Origin: Trachythela sp. YZ-2020 | Taxonomy: Eukaryota > Cnidaria > Anthozoa > Malacalcyonacea > Clavulariidae | Length of the DNA stretch: 64,000 nt | Assembly (NCBI GenBank): GCA_016169945.1 | Contig: JADLSH010000145.1 | Span: 1,426,001-1,490,000, forward strand | Direction of reading: 5' to 3' | In this document: in pieces, positions 9,901-20,665 of the stretch | Layout: each line of letters starts with the position of its first letter | How positions within the stretch are numbered: position 1 is the first letter of the stretch | Program-made: the position numbers and the translations under genes | The notes under the pieces: model-generated | The model's database searches: none | The model's input: the letters and a program-made list of their open reading frames with translations, nothing else | Told to the model about the DNA's origin: nothing

Positions 9901-12900
9901 GTGTGTGTGTTTGTTATTTGTCTGTGAGCATGATAACTAAAAATATTAATACGAAAATCTGTGAAGCTAATGACCACAGCCAGGCCAAGGAAAATCGATT
10001 AAATTTTGGTTCAATTTGGATGAGAAATTTACAAAAGTTTGTTTTGCTTTCCCCGGCTGAAGAAAACTGAATACGTAATTTCTGCATGAATATTCGATTC
10101 ATTTTGCTTGCGGAGGTCTCTGAGTGCCCTCTATAGCTTTACATTCTTTGAGATATCCAGTAAAGTAGCCGCAAATAAAACTATAGCATACCTTGTGTCC
10201 ATATAGGAGTCCAAGAACAATGTAGGTATAAATAATGATGATGATTCCCAACATGGCGTAATGTGGTGTTGGATACAATCTTAATGTGTATGCGAAGATC
10301 AAACCAAGGACACAAAAAGGTACTGCAAGAAGCAGTAATGTCGCACAATATTGAGCATCCACCAACTTTCGAGTGTACACTTTGCGTACTTTCCATGACA
10401 TATAAGCACCAAATAACAACAACAGAACTTTGTAAGTCAAGAATATAGCTGACCATAAAGTCGGGTTGTCACAATCACAGATTTCAATATACCAGATCGA
10501 GGCGATAAATGGATTACCAGATAATTTCTAAAAATACAACATAACCAAAAATATTTGAATCACTTATACTACGAATTATTTGTATTATTATTCATTGTAC
10601 TGTGTTATCGTTTTCTCATTGGCTAAAAACTTGCGAATTATTATCGATATCTGCCGGTGCCCGCGCTATTTCTCAGCGGAAACAGTAATTTGCAGAGATA
10701 ATTGGACGGCGTCCGGAATATTCCAGCGGTATATCGCATAAAATTACAAATAAGCGGGAAATTTTGAAGTTTGTTTGTCTTCAAGTTTGTTTTGAAGTTT
10801 GTTTTGTCTCATATTTCTTCTGTATTGATATTTATGAACAGTAATAAAATCTTTGTTTTCAAAATGAATAATAAAACATTGAATTCGGCTTACGCAGGAT
10901 ATCGATAATTATTCAGACCTCGGTCAACGTTATTCGCCTCAGCTTCGCTTCGGCAGATAACGTTGACCTTGGTCTGAATAATTATCGATATCCTGCTCCG
11001 CCTCATCCAATAATTGTTAATAAAACGTAATCGGCATGCAAAAATGTTTGTAAACCGTGGAAAACACTTTGGAATTCCCATGGCCATTCTCGCAGATTAC
11101 ATACATAAATATTACAACAAATGTATAATAACACGACATTACAATTATTACCTCAAATAAATTGAGTATTGCAGAAATGCAAGCCCGGGCACGAAGATGA
11201 AAGACCAATGTACGATGGTTGCCGTCAACGAGTGTTTTATGACATAGAATTTCGTAGAAATACATAAATATAGGAGCTCACCTGAAAGCATTTGTATTCA
11301 GGTTGATCTGTGACTGTCTCAAAACTTCGATACAGTCCATCAATGGCTGTCCATGTTGTTAAATAAATAACATCAATTACTAGGAGTACCATAACAATAG
11401 CAAACATCCAATACTCCATCTTTCTCTGAAATAATATCAAACACTTGCGTATTAGTTTGATTTTTACAACTGCACTGGAATTGCAGGGACGCAGGTTCGA
11501 TTCATGCGGGAGGGTCTATGGTTGCATTTGTCGCAACTGCTCCTGTTTAGGTCTAAAATATTGCTCGAGATTTCCATCTACAACAACTCTTCAACAAAGG
11601 AAATATGACCTTCTGTGTTTTCACAACACTGAAGTTTTCATTTCAAAAACACACGCATTAATTTCATTCAGAGAACTGTAATATCATCGGCAGAAAGTAA
11701 AAATTGTTTTTAATCTCCTTGGACAATTTTCCTCAGTTATAACAATCTATATTAAATGTATGTCAGAGGGTTTGTCAGAGGGACTATAGTTGCATTTTTC
11801 GATATGTCCTAAATAAGCATACTTTTTCGCTCGAAATCTCCATGACGATCACCCACGAACGTGAATAATACGTCATATATTATGCCATGGCTTTCAATGT
11901 TGTCCACGTGATTTCAAGTTACCTTTCTATAAACTTTTCTTTCAATCAAAATTTGATACAATGTCCAGACTTTCACCCATAAACCTCCAATACAAAACGT
12001 AAAACCGAGAGAAAATATCCAAAGACGAACCTATAATCAATAATTAGAAACTAAGAATATAATGTCAATGGAAAATTGCCCAACACTGAAACAAGGTAAC
12101 AATTATGTTGAGATCATATAACATGAGAGTTTGTTAGAGTTTACAAGCAGCTGGAGTCGACACGAGAAACCTAAACACTTCTAAAGTCTCAGTAGTGTCT
12201 CAAACTCTCGATAGAATATTTTTAACTCTCCCTGTCTGATCAAGTCTGCTGCAGGTTTGTTACAACTTCTGCGTTTTTACGTGTGTACTTGAAAACATTG
12301 CTCCACCACAGACAAAACTATGCGGCTTTCGAGAATATCTGAGAGCAGTAGAAGAATGGCAAATGGAAACAAATGGGTAGTAACAGGAGAATGAGAAGAA
12401 TAATAGTTATCAAAGTTTCAAACAGATGAAACTCGTTAGTTGTTCTGTGAAGGGATGCCTGAGGCTGTTATATAGTCTCAGCAGTTTCTGGATTAGTATG
12501 AAGATCTTTTCAAACAAATGAAGCCCTATATCATATCTTATAGGTACTGTGTCTGCAAACATACCTTACATATGACAGTCATTCTTGATTCACTTGCTCG
12601 TTGATAATCTACTCCATATAATACGACAGCAATAAAGTTGAGCAAACAGCCAAGAATTATCAACACATTGATCGTTGGAGAGGAATACTTGATTGACCTG
12701 AGGTACAAAAAATTCAGCATTTAAATTAGCAACACAAGAAACGAAGCTCCTTGTATGGTTAATAAAATTGGTACCCGTCGAAGGTCAATACCCGTCCAAG
12801 GTCAATACCCGTGTGGACACGTTGCATTATTGGAAAAGCTCTCACCTTTCTCTGCGGTATATAATGACAAAAACTAAGCAGAAAATGGCGTAGATCATTC

Positions 12901-15900
12901 CTAGAATTGCCAAAATACACCAGACAATGAAGAGACCAAGTTCTATGTATCGCCACTTGTATGTCGTAGTTGTTCTTTGGTAAGACCATCCTCCTAGGAA
13001 TCGAGTACAGGTTTTTATGGTGTTAGTTATAGTTTTTTAATCGTCTTTTTTAGAAAACAACACGTTTATTTATTTCGAAAAACTGTCAATTTGTGCTATG
13101 CCAATGATCTGAAGTGCATGGTCAATATCTATTTATATGAAAACCTACATGGAACTTAGACTCCTTTACCAAAGCTAGAGGTAACTTCGACTTCAATATT
13201 TACTATATTTTTCATCTAGCATTTTAGTTGGGTTTACATTGTCAAACACCAGACTCTTTGAAATTGGCATTTAAAATGTGAAGCAAGTCACGCCTGCATT
13301 TGAGTGATGTCTCCGCGTGCGATGGCTGAAAAGAAGTGGACAAGAAAGTAATTATATCGATTTTCAATATTAATACTAACCCTCTGATTTTTTAAATCCT
13401 TGCCACAAAATATCGTCTTTAACAACATAATCATCTTTGTCTTCATCATAGCTTCCGACAATGTAACCAAAACCATCTGTAAAATAAAATGATTAAACAT
13501 CATCGCTATGTTTCACAACTCCACAATGCATATATCGTGATATTAAAAATTTATTAATAATCATAATACGTTAATTATTACATTTTACTTACTTCTACGA
13601 ACTTGAAGAACGTTCATTGAAAATTTTCGGTTTCCATTTTCGTAAAACCTGATCCGACCCTAGATGAAATTGTTGGTTTTGTGACTTTAGACATATGAAC
13701 TCGTGTATAAAAACTGGGTAACATTACTTTCACTTTACGGTTTTTACGAGTGATATGAAGACAAAGCGTTCCTCACGAAAATGCTCGCCTATATACTGTA
13801 TAATAGTGGAAAGCCAGCTTAAACTAGAACCTGTTTTTTGGTGATGGTCTCGTCTCTCTCTGTTTATGGGTTAGGGTTAGATTAGGGTTAGGGACCAATA
13901 ATCAACGACCTCGCAATTGATTTTTTAGGATAGGATAGGATGAGGTTCCTTCTTCACCTGGTTAAGTAAATTAATGTAACGAACATTTTGATACACTTCA
14001 ATCTTCAGTCATACTATTAAGTGTCTTCATCGGGAGTGCAATGCAATGTAATGTAATGCAAGGTTATACTATTAAGTGTCTTCATCGGAAATGCAATGCA
14101 ATGTAATGCAAGGTTATATTATTAAAAATTCATTTGTGATTCTTACTGTGACTCCCTTGAAATCTGTTTCATAAGCCAATTTTTCCAGCAATTCAGTTTC
14201 CTCGCCATAACTCAAGTTATTTAAAATTTTTCTTTTCTTATCCAAATCAGGCCGTGCTCGCTCTAAGATGTTCGCCATGGTCCATATTGCATCATAAACA
14301 TAAGGCGCCACACTCGTTCTGTTCTTTGTTGAGTTCACCAGGTCATTGTAAGTCTGAGAGAACGTCACATTCGGCTAAAAGTTTTAAAATGAAAAACGTT
14401 TGCATCGTTTGTATCGTCGTTTGCATCTAAGGATGAACAGTCACAGTCATATGTATATTGCTACGACTCACATGAAACTGTCAATGTTTGCTAAGAACAT
14501 TTGACAGGTTAAGAAACCTATCACGTTAACTAGCCTCACAATGATTGGCTGAACTGATTTAACCTTCAAATGCTTGTTATAAACATTGAAGTTTCACTTC
14601 GGAGTTGATCATGAAAAGAGACAGTATATTTATCTGCGATATTTACTGCAATCAACACATTCGCATTGGTTATATAGCGAGATTATACAATAAGTAACAC
14701 ATATATCATCTATTGAACCATGGCAGTTATTAAAGTCTATAAATATAAAATCTCAATTCTCACTCATAAAATTCGAGATTGGTTTGTACATTATGGTACC
14801 ATTACCATAATGCTAGATTATGGTAATGCATGATTATAGATTATCATTAGATTATAATTATATTCTCATAAATTTTCATAACTTACACTATTTATGAGAA
14901 GATTGCTTCGTTTATAATTTGAGGCTCCATAAAACGAGATATGATTTTCAGCAACACAAGTCATTTCATCTTCAGTACATTCCAAATTATCGTTTGGTTT
15001 TGGAACCCAAAATTTGAAAGGCATTAAAGTAAATGTAATCCAGACATAGTGTGGACCATACATACCAAGTTGAAATGCCTAAAACGAATGGAGAATGTTT
15101 TTTTTGTGACTATAGCCGAATTTTTTACAGTCTTTGAACGGTGTTTTGATAATAAACGATGTCGTGTGAATGATATATAACTTCTGAAACGAACATCCTG
15201 TATTTAAAGAGCAATTAAACGCAAAGGTTGACTTAATTTATGGACAACTATTGATAATTTGATGAAAAACTACCTGATCTTTGCTATTTTTCAAAACCCG
15301 CTTAGATTAGGACGGCAGCGGTAGGGAGCTCACAACTTACTAAGACTGCTAAAAGGCTGAGAGTGCTGAGCGTACACATGAGATAGGTAGTAAAATGTAG
15401 TTAATATAAGGCATATCACTCGGTCAAATTGACTTACCTTACAAAACATCTTCTTTCCATACCAATAAGGAAAACTTGTCAGAATTATGTGGGCATTCTT
15501 TTCCTGAAATAATAATGTAGTAGTATAAATTGTCAGAGTACGTCTTCTTAAAATAAAGGTATAACACTGCAGGAAATTTTACAATTCAATGAAAAGACCA
15601 TGAATTCGTTTCCAAACAATGACGCGAAAAAACCTTGAACTCATGAGAAATTCTACTAAACTAACGCGATTTGCTCAAATATAAAGAGGTGGACAATTCA
15701 TCAACGACAATCACGAACTGGGTGTAGTTTACAGGTTTACCATAATTCCTTTGGTTTTTAAACAGTCTTAATATAAATATTACGTTACCTTCAATATATA
15801 AAGTGCTTCGGCCGGGTTTGATTTGAAACCAACATTTGCAACAACTTTTATTCCTTTTGCTTTTAGTCTCTCGTTCAGGTCATCATTCACCTGGCAGGAA

Positions 15901-18900
15901 ATAATAGAAGCATGAGAGACAGTTTTAAGTTTGCAACTCATGAATGCGATGAACCTCTCGTGAAGGGACAAGCAAGCGAGCACATCCATTGGGTTAGTTG
16001 GGGCTCAATGAAAGGAACCTTCCAGCGCATGGCAATAATTTCTCTCCGTACAAGCATGAGAGGCTTCGCGGAGGAGAGCGCTGTATGCCTATACATAATA
16101 CATAAGACATTTAATCATATTATACAATAATATGCACAATTCACTATAAGGCTTCGAAATGATCATTTCAGCTGAAAGGCACCCACATTTCATATTTAGT
16201 GAATTTCAATTTAACAAGTTGAAAATAATGATTTATCATTTAAGTTTGATATAATACCGCAAAGCGTTGAGTTAAATGTACTGACTGGTGGTTGAGTGAA
16301 TTTCGTTGTAAGCAAAGTTTAGTCAGGTGCATGTGGCATCTCCCCAACCCTTAAATATTGAAGTTAAGTCCCTGCATGCATGTGTGTATAGACTGATATT
16401 TTCTTTTTAGTTTTTTTTTAAATTCTAAAGTACATTAACTTTTAGTCATGGTCAGCCAGGTACTATTCTTCAATCATAATTTGTCCTACCTCTGTATAAT
16501 ATGTGTCAGCATAGTACAAAAGACCAACATCAAGAATCCAGTTGGGAAATGAGTCCACGAACTCTGCACGTAAGCGGTTGTATGTAATTGCCAGAGGATT
16601 GAGACGGAAGAAACGAGGAAACAATTTCTTATTTGACGCCAGACTGTTGTCTTTTGTTCCATACGAAAACTGAAACAAAATTGGTTGTGTTCAGTGGTTG
16701 TGGTGGTCGTAGTCAAACGGGATATTCTATATTATTAGTAATTTTACTACCTCGGTCCACATTTTCCATCATTCATTTTGCGAGACTTGATGTACACTCA
16801 TAGTATAAAGTTTATCAGACTATATTCTATACCAAACATGGTTGGTATAAATTTGTAGAAAACGTTAACAACAACGTCGTTATTTTGTCAAGTTGCGACC
16901 ACCCTTGTTAACAAGTCAGTTATGGAATGCAGATTGCCGGACGATGACAAGTTGTTGGAACAATTCGTGGCAACTGTTTGTTGAGTTATCTGCCTTCTAA
17001 GAAGTCGGCAGCTGGCCTGAAACAACTTGTCAAGAAGCTGCGAACAAACAGTTCAAACACAACCTGATATCTGTTTGTTAAAACAATCTTGTAACTAGTC
17101 TGTTGCTGGCCTGTAACAACTTGTCAAGAAGCTGCGAACAAACAGTGAAAACACAACCTGATATCTTTTTGTTAGCCAGTCTTGTAATCAGTCTGCTGTA
17201 GGCTGAAAAGCTGGAAACAAGCAGTGCAAACACGTGTAGCCTTATATCGACTTGTTGGAGCATATTTGTAGCCAGTAGTTGCTGCAGACGAATAGGCCAT
17301 GCATAATTGTTTGTGTCCTTACCACTTCATGTCGTAATAGTTAGGGTTGGAGTTAGGGTCAGGGGTTGTGTTAGGGTATGAACCACCTAGAATAACTACG
17401 TAACATATCGTATATCCGCCTGTATATTGGTTCAAATTGGTTTGTGGTCGTTACATGAAGTGGTAACCATTTGTGTGTTTTTACGTGTAATCGTGTATAG
17501 TTTATGATCGTCTTTTCGAGCATATATTTGTAGCACATTTATATTACCTGTAAAGTTCCCCATCGTCTCAATCCAGCATACGCAGCCACTGTTCTTGCAA
17601 TGTCGTCTTCTTGAGGCAGTAACAACATTAACTTTGTAGGACCAGAATGAAGATAGTTGTACAGTACTTGGGTACCATAGCTGAGCAAACTCTAAAAACA
17701 GAAGTATCCATCAGGTGTAACCCGTTATTTATAATAAGACCATAAACCATACCCAGATTTAGTGCACGTAGCAGGGATATATGTAGCAGGGATATGTAGC
17801 AGGGATTTCCAGGAAAAACGCTGCATGCCACGATCGTTGTGGTGTCCTGGAATCAGTTCCTCCTTTTTCGCGGCGAATTGTGTGATTAACCAGTCACATT
17901 GTTTTTCAATTCGTTTTGTGCAAACTGATGGGTCAGTTTAGGTCTATAGTACATTAAATATTATGTATCCTATAGAATAATGCTCAGCAGCCAACACACA
18001 TAGCTATAAGTCTTAGTAAGGAGAATGATTCGTATTTCAAACATGCAATTCTCTGGCATTTTATCAACAGCAGGGAGATTTTCCATATAAAGGCCTCGAA
18101 ATTACGTAAGAATAAGTTTGGTGTACAACCTTATGTTAGTGTTCGGTTAGGATTGGGTTAAGATCAGGTTGGGATTAAGATTAGGATAAGGTTCGGATTT
18201 AGGGTAAGGTTAATGTGTGGATAACAGTTAAGGTTAAAAATTTTAAAAGATGTTCGTTATTTGTAAGTATAAATACCTGTGTAGATTGTTTGGCCACCAG
18301 AGACAAAGTTAGATTTTCTAACGTCGTGTTGTCATTATTTATTTGTTTTATTGCCATTTCAGCTGCAGGAAGATTACCATATCCATCTTTATCTTTCAAA
18401 TTGAAGAATCCACCAAGATACACCACTGGATTTAATGTACACTGGGTTGAATTGATCTTGCATGTTACGTTGTTTTGACTACAAACTGTTTTATTCCAAG
18501 ATGTGGCATTGATACAGAAAGTTGAATTGTTTGATGGATATATCCAGGTTGCATTGCATGTTGGGATAGTTGTGTTTACAGTACCGTTGGTGGTCATGTT
18601 ACTATTGTTAGTACCGTTGATGGTCATGTTACTATTGTTAATACTTTTACTACTGTTACTATTTCCTGTAGTGTTAATCAAAGGAGATATGCATGAGCTG
18701 ATGTTTCCTCCAGAATACATCACACATAAAGGATTAACACACGTTTTACGCAAGACTACCACATCCACACAAACTACCATTGGACTGATGTTACAAGTGT
18801 GAGTTAAGTTGGAAATAGTATCATAGTATGGAGACGAGGCTTGTGACATGGAGAGAATGAATAACAGAAGGAAACCAGAGAGGAGTTTATTGCAAGTCAT
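5308..18900 (-). CDS. GABA-B-type class C GPCR with long repeat-bearing tail
   Basis: Exons (high to low): 18900-18277, 17691-17548, 16669-16490, 15890-15789, 15503-15438, 15078-14887, 14374-14147, 13659-13593, 13476-13381, 12993-12846, 12697-12565, 12030-11923, 11425-11282, 10527-10192, 9735-9424, 9298-9023, 8841-8710, 7933-7832, 6927-5308. All junctions are GT-AG and the phases agree, giving 5010 nt (1669 residues). Residues 1-22 are a signal peptide; about 155-560 form a Venus-flytrap domain (YLGGFFN start, SYGT, FPRFFRLNP, PYVYDAIW); TM1 is in exon 10, TM2-4 in exons 11-13 and TM5-7 in exon 14. No cysteine-rich domain lies between flytrap and TM1, which separates GABA-B types from mGlu and calcium-sensing receptors. 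Cysteines suited to the TM3-ECL2 disulfide are present (VICK; ICDCDNP). The expected role is a plasma-membrane metabotropic receptor signalling through G proteins; the ligand is not inferable. Human GABBR1/2 are about 950 residues, so the excess is the tail from residue 857. Confidence 0.9.
5441..6265 (-). repeat. Five-copy coding repeat in receptor tail
   Basis: Coding modules lie near 6210-6265, 6010-6065, 5815-5870, 5630-5685 and 5441-5495, spaced about 180-200 bp. The core SHVKSRLFD is identical in four copies; the last reads SNVKSRLSD. DNA is more diverged than protein between copies (synonymous differences in the Lys, Arg and Leu codons), which suggests selection on the protein rather than recent duplication. 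A degenerate sixth copy (FKVYHKKLDFSHVGSK) lies in the separate exon at 9298-9023. Confidence 0.85.
7003..7190 (+). mobile_element. tRNA-derived SINE, best copy
   Basis: It has a Pol III type 2 promoter: A box TAGCTCAGTTAG at 7011-7022 and B box GGTTCGATTCC at 7055-7065. After it comes a body with TTTTTCGCAACTGCTCCTGG and TAGGTCTAAAAT, ending near ATTTCCATCTACAAACACC. The tRNA part does not fold into a complete tRNA, and copies recur at 11.48, 11.77 and 52.4 kb, so it is a SINE rather than a tRNA gene. It lies in a receptor intron. Confidence 0.7.
7625..7812. mobile_element. Small TIR element, with a second partial copy at 19.57-19.68 kb
   Basis: Ends CAGCCTAAATCTA and TAGGTCTAGGCTG, flanked by near-identical TAAATTGCG and TAAATAGCG. 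The internal segment (GTCGATTAACCTGCAA, CGCCACCTGCCGAGTAAAG) recurs at 19625-19670. It lies in a receptor intron. Confidence 0.65.
9840..10135. mobile_element. Widespread GTTTGTTTGT-type repeat
   Basis: It begins TTACCTCAGCTAGGAAGTTA, then TGTTTCCACCTGGGTTTGTT, GTGTGTGTGT and CTGTGAGCATGATAACT, and ends GCGGAGGTCTCTGAGTGCCC. I recall closely similar dispersed repeats in many marine invertebrates. Its ends (ACCTC.GC / GCGGAGGT) are inverted. It lies in the receptor intron next to exon 10192. Confidence 0.55.
10893..11003. repeat. Near-perfect palindrome, about 45-bp arms
   Basis: CAGGATATCGATAATTATTC, AGACC..GGTCAACGTTAT is followed by its complement after a 15-bp centre (CGCCTCAGCTTCGCTTCGG). 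It lies in the receptor intron between 11282 and 10527 and is likely a MITE or foldback. Confidence 0.8.
11484..11625 (+). mobile_element. SINE copy, head truncated
   Basis: It begins just before the B box (GCAGGTTCGATTCATGC) and continues with the same body (TTGTCGCAACTGCTCCTG, GGTCTAAAAT, TTTCCATCTACAACAAC). It lacks the A box. It lies in a receptor intron. Confidence 0.6.
11768..11860 (+). mobile_element. SINE body fragment
   Basis: This is a diverged piece of the same body (ACTATAGTTGCATTTTTCG, then CGCTCGAAATCTCCATGACG) with an internal deletion. It lies 140 bp from the previous copy in the same receptor intron. Confidence 0.45.
14017..14118. repeat. Short direct duplication, about 50 bp twice
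   Basis: Two copies of TACTATTAAGTGTCTTCATC followed by GG(G/A)A(G/A)TGCAATGCAATGTAATG lie next to receptor exon 14374-14147. They are preceded by a GGATAGGATAGGATGAGG tract. Confidence 0.7.
16985..17270. repeat. About 92-bp tandem repeat, 2 full and partial copies
   Basis: Units share CAACTTGTCAAGAAGCTGCG, AACAAACAGT and ACACAACCTGATATCT. A degraded piece precedes at about 16940 (ACAAGTTGTTGGAACAATTC). It lies in the receptor intron between 16669 and 17548. Confidence 0.75.
18277..18900 (-). CDS. Receptor exon 1: signal peptide, glycan-rich linker, start of ligand domain
   Basis: This is the first coding exon (208 residues) of the GABA-B-type receptor. The ATG at 18900 is chosen because it begins a typical signal peptide (Lys, then FLLLFILSMSQA). 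The frame stays open upstream to a possible acceptor near 18934, so a longer 5' leader is possible. After a Cys-containing segment comes an Asn/Ser/Thr-rich stretch with more than ten NxS/T sequons, partly built from a short tandem repeat (SNMTINGT and SNMTTNGT). The exon ends with the first strand and helix of the flytrap domain (YLGGFFNLKDKDGYGNLPAA). The linker is probably heavily N-glycosylated and extracellular; I know of no counterpart in vertebrate GABA-B subunits. Confidence 0.85.
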
Positions 18901-19198
18901 TTGTTTGTCCTGATTTCTTTCAGATGTGGCTAGAAAAACAAAAGATTGATTATAATGTTACACATAATCATCACTGTCTGATGCATGCAAGGGGCACTGA
19001 CGTGGGCCTTTTTCTATAGCCATTTACATTCAACTTAAACCCTTGGTTTCACGTGTACTAAATTCGTCCATTGATGCAAATTAAAGTGAAATTTTCTGGC
19101 TTGAGCCATAGTAAATAAGGAGATTATGGATAAGAAAATAAGGAGATTATGGATTATGTTGTAGAAACCAATTATATCTCGAACGTGACGTTCAGTTT

Positions 19199-19275
19199 AG
19201 GCAGTATTCTACAATATATATAACTGTCATAGCTAAGGTGCGCACCGCACTGAGTTATTGTAGAATACTGCCCAC
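19199..19275. repeat. Short inverted repeat
   Basis: GGCAGTATTCTACAAT and ATTGTAGAATACTGCC are separated by about 45 bp. It lies just upstream of the receptor's first exon and is probably a small MITE; a regulatory role is not indicated. Confidence 0.55.
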
Positions 19276-19564
19276 ATTAGGCGAAAGCATGCACTTCGCT
19301 ATTCTTCGTCTTTTTCGTCGATATTCACCTCCTGACTAAACGTTAAATACGTGAAAGTGTTTTTAAAATATTTTTCAGTTGGTTAATTCAGACATAGTAT
19401 TTCATTTAAATACTTTTAAAAAGCCATAAATCATAATTAATGACCGCATGCCAAGACAATTAACTACAGGCAAAATTAATAATGCACAATTTTTCGTTTA
19501 TAGTTTTCAATAATCCTAACTTAAATATATGTCAAAGACAGTTTCCGGTTTGGATATTGACATT

Positions 19565-19682
19565 TTTTTAGTAGAGCCTGGACCTAGGCTAGGCCTTCTA
19601 TTTCTATGTCAGCTTTTTCAGCGCGGAGTCGATTAACCTGCAAATCAATCGCCACCTGCCGAGTAAAGGCCCTGTGCTGTAT
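19565..19682. mobile_element. Partial copy of the 7.6-kb TIR element
   Basis: It shares CTTCTATTTCTATGTCAGC, TTTTTCAGCGC, GTCGATTAACCTGCAAATCA and GCCACCTGCCGAGTAAAGGC with 7625-7812 but lacks the G-rich middle. It lies upstream of the receptor start. Confidence 0.6.
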
Positions 19683-20324
19683 TGAACAGTTGTGGCTATC
19701 ATGATCACGCACAGTATTGCTAATAACACAGTTACATTCTAAAAGTCACACGTTTTTGCCTTAGATTACCATTCAACCATTCATAGCCATAAAATTGGAA
19801 GTGTTTTCACTTGGTTTGAAATTTTATTGGCTTTTCTGTACTGTTAATTCGCCCGTTGAGGAACAGATTTTGAAATATATAGATTCTAGATAAAATGAAG
19901 TGTTTTAACTGATTTAAGATATCTGAGAACGGTAAACGTGTCAACTGTCTCATGTCTTATAACTGTGCATGAAGGATTGCATGTTTTTAAAGTAATCTAG
20001 GTCCAAGTAGTTCTTGCAATAAACTCCTATGACTGTCATGGCAATACATGTTGATGTAAAGTTTGTATGTAACATGTAATAATCACCAAATTGCTAATTT
20101 TGGAACGCTATGCCTATGTGCAACAACAAATTATGAATCAACGCAATAAAATAGCTTTGACTTTAACAGTTGCACGCAGTTTAATCCATAGCAACTCAAT
20201 AATCTTTATCCAGGGATTAACTTAATTGTTTCTTAAATAGAACCAAGAACATCAGTTCATATTTTGCATTTATGTAACTTAGCAGTTTCAGTTTTACCCA
20301 TTAGAAGGTTCGTGATTGGAATTA

Positions 20325-20665
20325 AGGCTAAGTTACACCAGGCAATTTTTGCTGCAACTTGCGACGCAAATTCCAACACCAATAGAGCGATGTTAAGTAG
20401 AAAGTATATTTGCAGAGGATTTGCGAGCTCGAGGAGAGGATCTCGTCTTATCTCGTATTACTTTGCACAGATCTTTGTTGCTAAACATGCAAAGAAATGA
20501 ACGAGAATGATACTATCGGTGAAGTGAAACACGAGCCGCTATGTTCACTGTTTTCCTCTGCCTACATTTCCACATAAAATGGCTTTGTGTACAAAAGTAC
20601 GTTGTAATTAAGTCAGTAAAAATTGCCTCGTGTAACATGGCCGTTACTCACTGTATAGACATTAT
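20325..20665 (+). repeat. Dispersed repeat, uninterrupted copy
   Basis: From AAGTTACACCAGGCAATTTT through GCTGCAACTTGCGACGCAAA and GTGAAGTGAAACACGAGCCG to TAACATGGCCGTTACTCAC. The same unit, split in two, flanks the TTAA element at 36336-39082. It lies in the spacer upstream of the receptor. Confidence 0.7.

Noticed and set aside
10181..10456. 91-codon minus frame overlapping receptor TM5-7
   Set aside because: It is a shadow frame of exon 10527-10192, whose own frame carries the membrane spans.
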